Both the position numbers and the translations under genes were made by a program. Positions 54,280 to 64,000 of a stretch of 64,000 nt of DNA are shown here, in pieces (the stretch's first letter is position 1; every line of letters begins with the position of its first letter). This stretch comes from Deltaproteobacteria bacterium (GTDB taxonomy: Bacteria > Desulfobacterota > Desulfobulbia > Desulfobulbales > Desulfurivibrionaceae). The DNA is taken from assembly GCA_013349295.1 (NCBI GenBank), contig DUZW01000001.1, positions 124,001 to 188,000 of the forward strand, in the 5' to 3' direction. The notes under the pieces are model-generated. The model made no database searches. It had not been told where the DNA came from and saw nothing but the letters and a program-made list of their open reading frames with translations.

Positions 54280-55632
54280 ATGAACTCCTCTCTCCCCTGT
54301 TTTAAAGCCTACGACATCCGCGGCCGGGTACCAGACGAGCTGAACGAAGCCCTGGCCTTTAACATCGGCCAGGCGTACAGCGCCCAATTCGCCCCAAAAA
54401 AAGTGGCCATCGGCCACGATATCCGCCTGTCCAGCCCCGGCCTGGCCAAGGCCCTGACCGAGGGCTTTCTGCAAGCCGGGGTCGATGTGGTGGATCTCGG
54501 CCTGGCCGGCACCGAAGAAATCTACTTTGCCGCCTTCCATCTTGAAGTAGACGGCGGGGTCATTGTCACCGCCAGCCACAACCCGGCGGATTACAACGGC
54601 ATGAAGCTGGTCCGCCATGGGGCCAGGCCCATCTCCGGGGACACCGGCCTGCGGGAGATCGAGCGGCTAGCGTCAAAAAAACATCGGATTACGGCAAACA
54701 CGCCCGGCGTCCTGACCCATCTGAACAACAAGCCCGCCTATATCGACCACCTGATGGGCTATGTTGACAAAAAAGCGTTGAAGCCTCTCAAAATCGTGGC
54801 CAATGCAGGCAACGGTTGCGCCGGACCGGTGATCGACCGGCTGGCCGAACGTCTTCCCTTTGACTTCATCAAACTTCAGTGGGAACCGGACGGCGCTTTC
54901 CCCAACGGGGTGCCCAACCCGCTGCTTCCGGAAAACCGGGAGATCACCGCCAACGCGGTTCGGGAGCATAAAGCTGATTTCGGCCTTGCCTGGGATGGCG
55001 ATTTTGACCGCTGTTTTTTCTTTGACGAACAGGGCGGCTTTATCGAGGGCTACTACTTGGTCGGCCTGCTGGCCCAGGCCATGCTGGCCAAACATCCCGG
55101 GGCGAAGATCATCCACGATCCGCGTCTGGTCTGGAACACCCGGGAAATTGTCGAAAAGTCCGGCGGCATCCCGGTGTTGAGCAAGACCGGCCACGCCTTT
55201 ATCAAGGAGCGCATGCGGACCGAAGACGCCGTCTATGGCGGCGAGATGAGCGCCCACCATTATTTCCGCGATTTTGCCTACTGCGACTCCGGGATGATCC
55301 CCTGGCTGCTGGTGGCAACACTCCTCGGCAGCTCAAGCCTGCCGCTGTCCCATCTGGTCCGCGCCCGCCAGGCTGCTTTTCCGGTGAGCGGCGAGATCAA
55401 CAACAGGGTCAACGACCCCAAGGCGGTAATTGCCCGGGTGGAGGCCTTTTATGCCGAAATGCAGGGCGAAAAAGATTACACCGACGGCTTGAGCTTTACT
55501 GCGGAAAACTTCCGCTTCAACATCCGCAGCTCCAATACCGAACCGGTTCTCCGCCTTAATGTGGAAACCCGGGGCGATGCCGCGCTCCTGACGGCAAAAA
55601 CAGCGGAGCTTCTCACATTGATTCGGGAGTGA
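54280..55632 (+). CDS. Phosphomannomutase/phosphoglucomutase
   Basis: This alpha-D-phosphohexomutase interconverts hexose 1- and 6-phosphates for nucleotide-sugar synthesis. 450 aa. [14 protein letters not shown] begins domain 1, [13 protein letters not shown] holds the phosphoserine loop, [15 protein letters not shown] is the metal-binding loop, [13 protein letters not shown] is the sugar-binding loop, and [17 protein letters not shown] is the phosphate-contact loop. ATG 54280 fits the family; 45 open codons upstream overlap the divergent gene and were left out. It probably feeds the polysaccharide enzymes and sucrose genes of the window. Confidence 0.94.
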   Translation: MNSSLPCFKAYDIRGRVPDELNEALAFNIGQAYSAQFAPKKVAIGHDIRLSSPGLAKALTEGFLQAGVDVVDLGLAGTEEIYFAAFHLEVDGGVIVTASHNPADYNGMKLVRHGARPISGDTGLREIERLASKKHRITANTPGVLTHLNNKPAYIDHLMGYVDKKALKPLKIVANAGNGCAGPVIDRLAERLPFDFIKLQWEPDGAFPNGVPNPLLPENREITANAVREHKADFGLAWDGDFDRCFFFDEQGGFIEGYYLVGLLAQAMLAKHPGAKIIHDPRLVWNTREIVEKSGGIPVLSKTGHAFIKERMRTEDAVYGGEMSAHHYFRDFAYCDSGMIPWLLVATLLGSSSLPLSHLVRARQAAFPVSGEINNRVNDPKAVIARVEAFYAEMQGEKDYTDGLSFTAENFRFNIRSSNTEPVLRLNVETRGDAALLTAKTAELLTLIRE

Positions 55633-55691
55633 GAAAAAGAACCGTTTTCGAAGAAAGCCCGGTTACATCTCTCTTGATCGCCCAACACAAA

Positions 55692-55715
55692 AAAGCCCTC
55701 CAAACGGAGGGCTTT
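55692..55715. terminator. Bidirectional rho-independent terminator
   Basis: AAAGCCCTCC and GGAGGGCTTT form a perfect 10-bp stem around AAAC with flanking A and T runs, between the convergent phosphohexomutase and isocitrate dehydrogenase genes. Confidence 0.93.
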
Positions 55716-55749
55716 TTCCATGGCGTTACATGCGGTCTGCCGAGGCGAA

Positions 55750-58455
<2,706 letters not shown>

Positions 58456-60540
58456 ATGGCACGGAACGTCAAGATTCGTTGGAAAATCCTCACCTGCACC
58501 TTTACCGCCATCCTCGCGGTGACCGCGCTCATCACCATCGGCACCGTCGCCACCATCCGCTACAACGCCGCCCAGGAGATCGAATCCTTCCGTCAGGCGG
58601 AACTGGAGCAGACCAAGGCGGTGCTGAAGGATTATGTGGACGTGGCCTATGCCACCGTGGATTCCAACTACAAAAACGCCCTGGACAAGACCTATCTTGA
58701 AAAACGCTACGGTCAGCAGCTGAAAAACATCGTCGACATGGCGGTGAAGATCGTGGAGGATGCCAACGCCTCGGTGGGACACGGCGGGATGACCACCGAG
58801 CGGGCCAAGGCCCTGGCTGCGGAGAGCATCAAAAAACTCCGCTATGACCAAGGCAAGGGATATCTGTGGATCAACGACACCGGAAAGCCCTTCCCGAAGA
58901 TGATCATGCACCCCACCGTCCCGGCCCTTGACGGCAAGGTGCTCGACGATGCCAAGTTCAACTGCGCCCTGGGGAAAAAGGAAAACCTCTTCGGGGCCTT
59001 TGTCCAGGTATGCGAGACCAACGGCGGCGACGGCTTTGTCGATTATCTCTGGCCCAAGCCCACCAAGGACGGGCTCACCAAGGAGCAACCCAAGCTCTCT
59101 TACGTGCGGCTGATTCCCGAATGGAACTGGATCATCGGCACCGGCATCTATGTGGACGACGCCATCCCGGACGCCATTGAAAAGACCAAACAGGATCTTG
59201 CCAAGATGCGCTATGCCGGCGGCACGGGTTATTTCTGGATCAATGATACCGGAAAGCCCTTTCCGAAGATGGTCATGCACCCCACCGTCCCGGCCCTTGA
59301 CGGCAAGGTGCTCGACGATGCCAAATTCAACTGCGCCCTGGGGAAAAAGGAAAACCTTTTCGGGGCCTTTGTCCAGGTGTGCGAGACCAACGGCGGCGAC
59401 GGCTTTGTCGACTACCTCTGGCCCAAGCCCACCAAGGACGGGCTCACCAAGGAGCAGCCAAAGCTTTCCTATGTGCGAGCTTACAAACCCTTGGATTGGA
59501 TCATAGGCACCGGTGCCTATGTTGACAACATCGACGAAACGGTGGCCCGCAAAACCGAAGCGGTGAACGCGCAAATCAAATCGCTGCTGACCAGAATCAT
59601 CCTCACCACCGTGGCAATCCTCGCCATGGCCATGTTCGGCCTCTACCTGATGGCCAAGAAGTTCTGTGCCCCCATCGAACAGTGCGCCGTGTTTGCCGAT
59701 GAGCTGGGAGGCGGCAATTTCGATGCCCAGCTGTCGGTCACCAGCAACGACGAGGTCGGGCTGCTGGCCTCCTCCCTGCAAGGCATGGGCTCACGCATCG
59801 TCAGCACCATGCAGGCCATCTCGGACACCGCCACCCACCTCTCCGAGGGCGCCTCCGAGCAGGCATCCGCCCTGGAAGAAACCGCCGCCTCCCTGGAAGA
59901 GATGACGGCGATGACCAAACAGAATGCCGCCAACGCCGAGTCCGGCAACCAGCTCATCCTCCAGACCAAGGAGACGGTGGCCACGGCGGATACCGATATG
60001 CAAGAGCTTACCGCATCCATGCAGGAGATTTCCGCGGCCAGCCGCGATACCCAGAAGATCATCCGCACCATCGACGAGATCGCCTTTCAAACCAATCTGC
60101 TGGCCCTGAATGCCGCAGTTGAGGCTGCTCGAGCCGGTGAGGCAGGCGCCGGCTTTGCCGTGGTCGCCGAGGAGGTCCGCAACCTGGCCCAACGCGCCGC
60201 CGTGGCGGCGCAAGAAACCGCCGCCATGATCGAAAACACGGTGCTCAAAATCGAGGCCGGCGATGCCCTGGCGGTCAAAACCGGCGCCGCCTTCAGCAAG
60301 GTGACCGACGACATCGAAAAAGTCAGCACGATCATGAACGAAATCACCCAGGCCTCCCGAGACCAGGCCCACGGCATCGACCAGATCCACGGGGCCATCG
60401 GCAACATCAACGACGTCACCCAGCAGAGCGTGGACAGCGCCCAGTCATTGCTGCAGGTGGTCAACGACTTCCATGCGGCTAATACTTCGGCAACTCCAGC
60501 CCCCACCCGTAAAGCGCTGCCTGGCCCGGTCGTACAATAA
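58456..60540 (+). CDS. Methyl-accepting chemotaxis protein with duplicated Cache domain
   Basis: This is an inner-membrane chemoreceptor. 694 aa. TM1 is at about 10-33 and TM2 at about 378-398. The periplasmic part holds two Cache domains in tandem (about 60-235 and 240-365), nearly identical over 85 residues from [10 protein letters not shown] to LSYVR. A HAMP domain follows (about 400-450). The signalling domain has the hairpin tip [40 protein letters not shown]. No CheR-tethering pentapeptide is seen at the end (KALPGPVVQ). ATG 58456 follows GGAGGACAATGAG. The ligand is likely a small organic acid, as for other Cache receptors of this type. Confidence 0.94.
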   Translation: MARNVKIRWKILTCTFTAILAVTALITIGTVATIRYNAAQEIESFRQAELEQTKAVLKDYVDVAYATVDSNYKNALDKTYLEKRYGQQLKNIVDMAVKIVEDANASVGHGGMTTERAKALAAESIKKLRYDQGKGYLWINDTGKPFPKMIMHPTVPALDGKVLDDAKFNCALGKKENLFGAFVQVCETNGGDGFVDYLWPKPTKDGLTKEQPKLSYVRLIPEWNWIIGTGIYVDDAIPDAIEKTKQDLAKMRYAGGTGYFWINDTGKPFPKMVMHPTVPALDGKVLDDAKFNCALGKKENLFGAFVQVCETNGGDGFVDYLWPKPTKDGLTKEQPKLSYVRAYKPLDWIIGTGAYVDNIDETVARKTEAVNAQIKSLLTRIILTTVAILAMAMFGLYLMAKKFCAPIEQCAVFADELGGGNFDAQLSVTSNDEVGLLASSLQGMGSRIVSTMQAISDTATHLSEGASEQASALEETAASLEEMTAMTKQNAANAESGNQLILQTKETVATADTDMQELTASMQEISAASRDTQKIIRTIDEIAFQTNLLALNAAVEAARAGEAGAGFAVVAEEVRNLAQRAAVAAQETAAMIENTVLKIEAGDALAVKTGAAFSKVTDDIEKVSTIMNEITQASRDQAHGIDQIHGAIGNINDVTQQSVDSAQSLLQVVNDFHAANTSATPAPTRKALPGPVVQ
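58882..59480 (+). repeat. Intragenic direct repeat, 369-bp period
   Basis: The stretch from 58882 to about 59110 recurs from 59251 to about 59480 with only scattered, mostly synonymous differences. It encodes the conserved half of each Cache domain. Such DNA-level identity indicates a recent duplication or ongoing gene conversion. Confidence 0.9.
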
Positions 60541-60565
60541 TTCTCCCCTCTGGGACTGGCGCGCT

Positions 60566-60609
60566 CTCAAAATAGCCTTGCCGGGATCACCCGCCCGGGC
60601 TATTTTGAG
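60566..60609 (+). terminator. Hairpin terminator after the MCP gene
   Basis: CTCAAAATAGCC (60566-60577) and GGCTATTTTGAG (60598-60609) form a perfect 12-bp stem around 20 nt that can fold further. The T run lies inside the stem, so this is a moderate call. Confidence 0.6.
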
Positions 60610-60763
60610 CCCTTTCGGGAAGAGGTGAGAAGCACAGGGCCGTGCCCAGCTGCTTTGCAAATATCGGAGAACGCCATGTGCTCATGATCAGCGTCAGCGG
60701 CACCGCCGTGAGAACGGAATAGACTCTCCACCTCCCACCAACACAGATCCGGAACATCCTTCC

Positions 60764-61159
60764 ATGACCAACATCCCAAAAACCGTGCCGTCTTTTGTCA
60801 TTTACCTGTTTCTGGTGATCGGCCTGTTGTCCGCCGTGGCTTTCCGGCTGCTGACCATCATCAACAGCTTCAGTCCCGCCCTCATGCGCCCGGTCTGGTA
60901 TTTCGGAGTCATCGGCTACATCTTCTTTTTCGCCTACCGCTACCATATCTCCGAAAAACGAAAAACCGCCATCCGCGCCAACCGGCTGCTGGAAAAAATC
61001 CAGGGCCGCGACGAGATCACCGAGGACGACCGGGCGCTCATCGCCTATGTCCTCTCCTCCATCATCAAGTCCAAGGAAAACCTCAACTACCTGTTTATCT
61101 TTGTCCTGTCCATAGCCGCGGTTGGAGTTGATATCCTGCTGGCCTTGAACGGACACTGA
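60764..61159 (+). CDS. Conserved membrane protein, hypothetical
   Basis: 131 aa, not recognised. Three membrane segments: FVIYLFLVIGLLSAVAFRLL, MRPVWYFGVIGYIFFFAY and LNYLFIFVLSIAAVGVDILLAL. The charged middle (ISEKRKTAIRANRLLEKIQGRDEITEDDRALIAYVLSSIIKSKE) is cytoplasmic and helical. It stands between the MCP and the REC-PAS-GGDEF gene, both on the same strand, but with gaps of over 120 bp either side. No role can be inferred. Confidence 0.78.
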   Translation: MTNIPKTVPSFVIYLFLVIGLLSAVAFRLLTIINSFSPALMRPVWYFGVIGYIFFFAYRYHISEKRKTAIRANRLLEKIQGRDEITEDDRALIAYVLSSIIKSKENLNYLFIFVLSIAAVGVDILLALNGH

Positions 61160-61227
61160 GCCGGGGTCAACCGATCCAGCCATAACACGCTAAAAAACTT
61201 GTCTTTTCCAGCTTTTCCGGTAAAACT

Positions 61228-61255
61228 TGACAAATTGTCACGTATTTTTCCGGAA
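61228..61255. promoter_or_regulatory. Two adjacent palindromes before the REC-GGDEF gene
   Basis: TGACAAATTGTCA (61228-61240) and TTTCCGGAAA (61246-61255) are each perfect palindromes, 30-50 bp before the start codon. The first overlaps a TTGACA hexamer without a matching -10. A repressor or activator site is possible. Confidence 0.4.
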
Positions 61256-61281
61256 ATTTTTATAAGGAAGCAGGTAGTCCC

Positions 61282-62985
61282 ATGAAAAAAATTCTGGTGG
61301 TGGATAACCACCCTGTTGGCTTGAAACTGCTGGAGGAATTCCTGAAAAAGCAGGGTCACGAGGTGATCACGGCGGAAGACGGGCTTGCGGCCCTGGCGAT
61401 TCTTAAAACGGTAAAACCGGATATCGTTTTCACCGACCTGATCATGCCCAATATCAACGGGGAAAAACTTTGTCAGGTTATCCGCAGCCGGCCGGAACTG
61501 AAGCACCTTCATATCATCATCTATTCTGCCACGGTGCTCGAGGATGAAACCAATATCCTCAGCCTCGGGGCCGATGTCTGCATCGCCAAGGGTCCGTTTA
61601 AGAATACCGAAGCATATATTACCCAGGTAATCGAACATATCGACAACGGCACCCTTCATGAGTTAACCGGCAAGATCCTCGGCGGAGAAAACCTGTGCAA
61701 GCGGTATATCACCTCGGAGCTGCTCTTTTCCAAGCGCCATTATGAGATTATTTTCAACAGCATGCCCGAAGGGGTGATGGAATTCACCTTGGACGGCAAG
61801 ATCATCCGTGCCAACGCCGCCGCCATGGAGTTGTGCGGCCTGCGGGAAGAAAACCTGCTGGCCTCCAGCTTTTTCGATCTTTTCAGCGGGGAACGCCGGG
61901 AACGGTTACGCGCCCTATTGCAGAGCACAGGCCAAGCCCCGGTGATTATCGACGAAACCGCGCCCATCCTGCTCAACGACAAAATGATCACCATCCATTT
62001 TCTTCCCAGCACGGGTGAGGCGCACGCCTTTATCGTCGCCATCATGCGGGATCTCACCGACAAGATCACCACGGCGCAGGAGCTCGAACAGCTCCGCCGC
62101 CAGCAGGAGCGCATCCTCAATACCGTCGGCGAAGGCATCTTCGGCCTTGATAAACACAACCGCGTCACCTTTGCCAACCCGGCCGCCTGTTCCATGCTCG
62201 GCTATGAGGCGCACGAACTGACGGGCAACACCCTGCATGAACTCGTCCATTCCCACAGGCCGGAAGGAGAGCCGTATCCCAGGCATGACTGCCCGATCAG
62301 CTCGACTTGCAGCGATGGCATCATTCGCAAGGGTACGGAAACCTTCTGGCGGAAAAACGGCACCGCTTTGCCGATCCAGTACACCTCCACCCCCATTACG
62401 GAGGACTATGAAATTTTGGGCGCGGTGGTCACTTTTGCCGATATCACCGAACGTAAAAAATGGGAGGAAAAACTGCGGGAATCCGCCCTGACCGATGATC
62501 TCACCGGCCTCTTCAACCGTCGGGGCTTCATGACCCTGGCAGACAAGCTGGTCAAAATCAGTGTGCGCGACCAAACTGACCTTCTGCTCGTCTATGTCGA
62601 TTTTGACAATCTGAAATGGATCAACGACACCCTCGGGCACTCCGTCGGCGACCAGGCCCTCATTGAAGCAGCTACCCTGCTCCAGGATACCTTCCGACTG
62701 GCCGATATCGTCGGAAGGCTTGGTGGCGACGAATTTGTCATTCTCTGCACGGACAACTCAGCGCTGGGCAACGAGACAACCATTCTCCAGCGGCTGAACG
62801 ACAACATCGAAAAAACCAACAGGATGACATCCCGGCAATACCTGATGTCTCTCAGCGTCGGAGTGGGCCGCTACGAACATACCGCCCCCTGCTCCATCGA
62901 CGAATTACTTCGCAGGGCAGACCGGGCCATGTATGCGAACAAGCAAGAGAAGAAAACCCGGCACCAGGACGGTTATAACCACTAG
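61282..62985 (+). CDS. Response regulator diguanylate cyclase, REC-PAS-PAS-GGDEF
   Basis: This is a cytoplasmic c-di-GMP synthase controlled by phosphorylation. 567 aa. The receiver (1-125) has the phospho-acceptor in DIVFTDLIMPNING and opens ILVVDNHPVGLK. Two PAS domains follow (about 155-270 and 275-395), the second with a PAC-like end (TFADITERKKWEEK). The GGDEF domain (about 400-560) has YVDFDNLKWINDTLGHSVGD, I-site RLAD and active site GGDEF. The I-site suggests feedback inhibition. No histidine kinase is adjacent. AAGGAAGCAGG precedes the ATG. Confidence 0.93.
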   Translation: MKKILVVDNHPVGLKLLEEFLKKQGHEVITAEDGLAALAILKTVKPDIVFTDLIMPNINGEKLCQVIRSRPELKHLHIIIYSATVLEDETNILSLGADVCIAKGPFKNTEAYITQVIEHIDNGTLHELTGKILGGENLCKRYITSELLFSKRHYEIIFNSMPEGVMEFTLDGKIIRANAAAMELCGLREENLLASSFFDLFSGERRERLRALLQSTGQAPVIIDETAPILLNDKMITIHFLPSTGEAHAFIVAIMRDLTDKITTAQELEQLRRQQERILNTVGEGIFGLDKHNRVTFANPAACSMLGYEAHELTGNTLHELVHSHRPEGEPYPRHDCPISSTCSDGIIRKGTETFWRKNGTALPIQYTSTPITEDYEILGAVVTFADITERKKWEEKLRESALTDDLTGLFNRRGFMTLADKLVKISVRDQTDLLLVYVDFDNLKWINDTLGHSVGDQALIEAATLLQDTFRLADIVGRLGGDEFVILCTDNSALGNETTILQRLNDNIEKTNRMTSRQYLMSLSVGVGRYEHTAPCSIDELLRRADRAMYANKQEKKTRHQDGYNH

Positions 62986-63086
62986 CTCTCTCCCCCCGAG
63001 GTGGATTTTCTCAGCTCCCCTTCATCTCTGGCCATAAAAATCCCAACCCACTTTTTTCGGTGCTTTTTATACAAAACATATTATAA

Positions 63087-63098
63087 TAATAATTATTA
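63087..63098. promoter_or_regulatory. A/T palindrome upstream of the desulforedoxin-like gene
   Basis: TAATAATTATTA is a perfect palindrome inside TTATAATAATAATTATTA, about 20 bp before the start codon. The pattern recalls Fur/PerR-type operators, which often control rubredoxin genes in anaerobes. Base composition alone could also produce it. Confidence 0.35.
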
Positions 63099-63119
63099 CT
63101 AATTTTAATGAGGTTAATC

Positions 63120-63446
63120 ATGGATATCACTGTTGATAGAAATGTCGTGGAATTCAAGCCGGGAAACACCCAGGAAACCGCGGCCATGGAGCTACTCTGG
63201 CGGGTCATTGTGGATTGTCTGCGGGAGAACAAGAAACTGGTCCCCATCGGCGAGTACATACCCGGCAAGGAGAATCTGGCCCGTTTTGTCATCGAGGGAA
63301 TACCCGGCGGCAAAACCATGTGGTCGGACCAAAAAGCCGCGGCGGACAACACCTATTACTGTTCCGTCTGCAACAAGTACATGAATGTGAAACAGGGCAG
63401 CGATATCCCGAAATGCTGCGGCAGGGACATGGAAACCATGGACTGA
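63120..63446 (+). CDS. Small desulforedoxin-like metal-binding protein
   Basis: 108 aa. The first 70 residues are a small alpha/beta part (MELLWRVIVDCLRENKKLVPIGEYIPGK), and the last 30 carry a knuckle YYCSVCNKYM...PKCCGRDME, a CxxC...CC pattern like the iron or zinc site of desulforedoxin and related ribbons. ATG 63120 has GAGG upstream; four extra codons were excluded. It is 45 bp before rubredoxin and almost surely cotranscribed. A redox or oxygen-stress role is inferred from that pairing. Confidence 0.8.
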   Translation: MDITVDRNVVEFKPGNTQETAAMELLWRVIVDCLRENKKLVPIGEYIPGKENLARFVIEGIPGGKTMWSDQKAAADNTYYCSVCNKYMNVKQGSDIPKCCGRDMETMD

Positions 63447-63491
63447 TCCGCCCCTTATCTATCTGAGAGCCAAAAATAAAGGAGAGCCATC

Positions 63492-63647
63492 ATGGATAAA
63501 TATGAATGCCCTTGCGGATATGTCTACGACCCGGCGGAAGGCGATTACGAACACGGCATCGAAGCGGGTACCGCATTTGCCGATCTTCCCGATGATTGGG
63601 TCTGCCCCAAGTGCGGGGCGGAAAAAGAAAATTTTTATAAAGCCTAA
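63492..63647 (+). CDS. Rubredoxin
   Basis: 51 aa electron carrier with one Fe bound by four cysteines: [11 protein letters not shown] and [13 protein letters not shown]. Note that the first pair reads CPCGY (C-x-C) rather than the usual CxxCGY; the spacing is one residue short, as in some rubredoxins with a shortened first loop. The rest ([21 protein letters not shown]) is standard. A perfect AAAGGAGAG site precedes ATG 63492. In anaerobes it serves rubredoxin:oxygen oxidoreductase or rubrerythrin. Confidence 0.93.
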   Translation: MDKYECPCGYVYDPAEGDYEHGIEAGTAFADLPDDWVCPKCGAEKENFYKA

Positions 63648-63680
63648 ACGCCCCGAGGCGTGACACAGTCCCATCCCACC

Positions 63681-63732
63681 CCCCCTGGAAACCTCCTCCC
63701 TCTTCCCGCGTTTCCAGGGGGTATTTTTTTCT
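63681..63732 (+). terminator. Rho-independent terminator after rubredoxin
   Basis: CCCCCTGGAAAC and GTTTCCAGGGGG form a perfect 12-bp stem around 17 nt and are followed by a T run (TATTTTTTT). It ends the desulforedoxin-like/rubredoxin unit. Confidence 0.93.
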
Positions 63733-63857
63733 CGCCCCTTGCTAATACCGTCATTTGTTTTCATAATCTTCTCAGCACCACCTTTCATCGAACACTGAAA
63801 AAACGCAAACCGCCCGAAACTGACCCAGCGTACCGAGGTAGAGCGAGGTATTGCCCC

Positions 63858-64000
63858 ATGGCCAAAAAAACCATTAAGATACTCGGCGCCGGACCGGCGG
63901 GCCTCACTGCGGCCATTGTCCTGCAAAAAGCGGGCTATCAGTCACAGGTACATGAAAAAAACGGGGAAGTTGGCCGCGTTTTCTATGGCGACCTGCAGGG
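63858..64000 (+). CDS. FAD-dependent oxidoreductase, 5' part only
   Basis: The first 47 codons are in the window. MAKKTIKILGAGPAGLTAAIVLQ shows the Rossmann dinucleotide motif GAGPAG at residues 10-15, followed by an acidic residue at the end of strand 2 (VHEKN), the pattern of FAD-binding in the geranylgeranyl-reductase/monooxygenase-like group. A GAGG site lies eight bases upstream. The gene runs past the right edge, so substrate and length are unknown. Confidence 0.8.
   Translation, partial: MAKKTIKILGAGPAGLTAAIVLQKAGYQSQVHEKNGEVGRVFYGDLQ

Overview
The window is a dense, mostly single-copy bacterial chromosome segment with about 50 protein-coding genes on both strands. No rRNA, tRNA, CRISPR array, insertion sequence or prophage was seen. 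The gene set suggests a Gram-negative, anaerobic member of the Desulfobacterota, possibly Desulfobulbales. Supporting genes are an acsE-type methyltetrahydrofolate methyltransferase with a RACo-like corrinoid activator, a rubredoxin with a small desulforedoxin-like partner, ferredoxin-nitroreductase, a c-type haem sensor, PEP-CTERM sorting, FlgO-like flagellar proteins and monomeric isocitrate dehydrogenase. The taxonomic placement is inference from gene content only.

Layout. 0-8.3 kb (minus strand): the end of a polysaccharide locus (Wzt/Wzm-type ABC exporter and a GT2 glycosyltransferase), then a complete type I secretion system (HlyB-like, HlyD-like, TolC-like) with no substrate nearby. 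8.5-17.2 kb: metabolic and envelope genes (iron alcohol dehydrogenase, B12/radical SAM enzyme, lgt, fused M16 peptidase, rpe, hslO). 17.3-21.7 kb (minus): a cluster of two FlgO-like proteins, a small exported protein and a membrane protein whose cytoplasmic part carries four copies of a FliM-type EIDAL-like motif. 21.9-31.5 kb: an unknown protein, a nitrilase/HldE-C fusion, a Kef-type antiporter with USP domains, small hypotheticals, a C39-like PEP-CTERM protein and a ferredoxin-nitroreductase. 31.9-43.7 kb: two membrane diguanylate cyclases (one with two c-haem motifs), a cyclophilin, a sucrose-phosphate synthase/sucrose synthase/MscS osmo-module, a LapA-domain protein and a response regulator, followed by a decayed relic of a second regulator. 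43.9-57.9 kb: lon, the RACo-like activator, a GT2 enzyme, a parS-like palindrome in a 430-bp gap, acsE, a nuclease-dead HsdR_N-type protein, class II DAHP synthase, a cysteine-cluster protein, phosphohexomutase and icd. 58.4-64 kb: an MCP with two nearly identical Cache domains, a REC-PAS-PAS-GGDEF protein, the desulforedoxin-like/rubredoxin pair and the start of an FAD-dependent oxidoreductase.

Recurring themes are signalling (three diguanylate cyclases with complete active and I-sites, one MCP, one response regulator plus one relic), osmotic response (sucrose synthesis, mechanosensitive channel, cation/proton antiporter) and C1/corrinoid chemistry. The observations most worth a second look are the repeated EIDAL-like motifs beside FlgO-like genes, the parS-like site, a palindromic repeat present twice that supplies the stop codon of the preceding gene, the nitrilase/adenylyltransferase fusion, the di-haem diguanylate cyclase and the recent Cache duplication.
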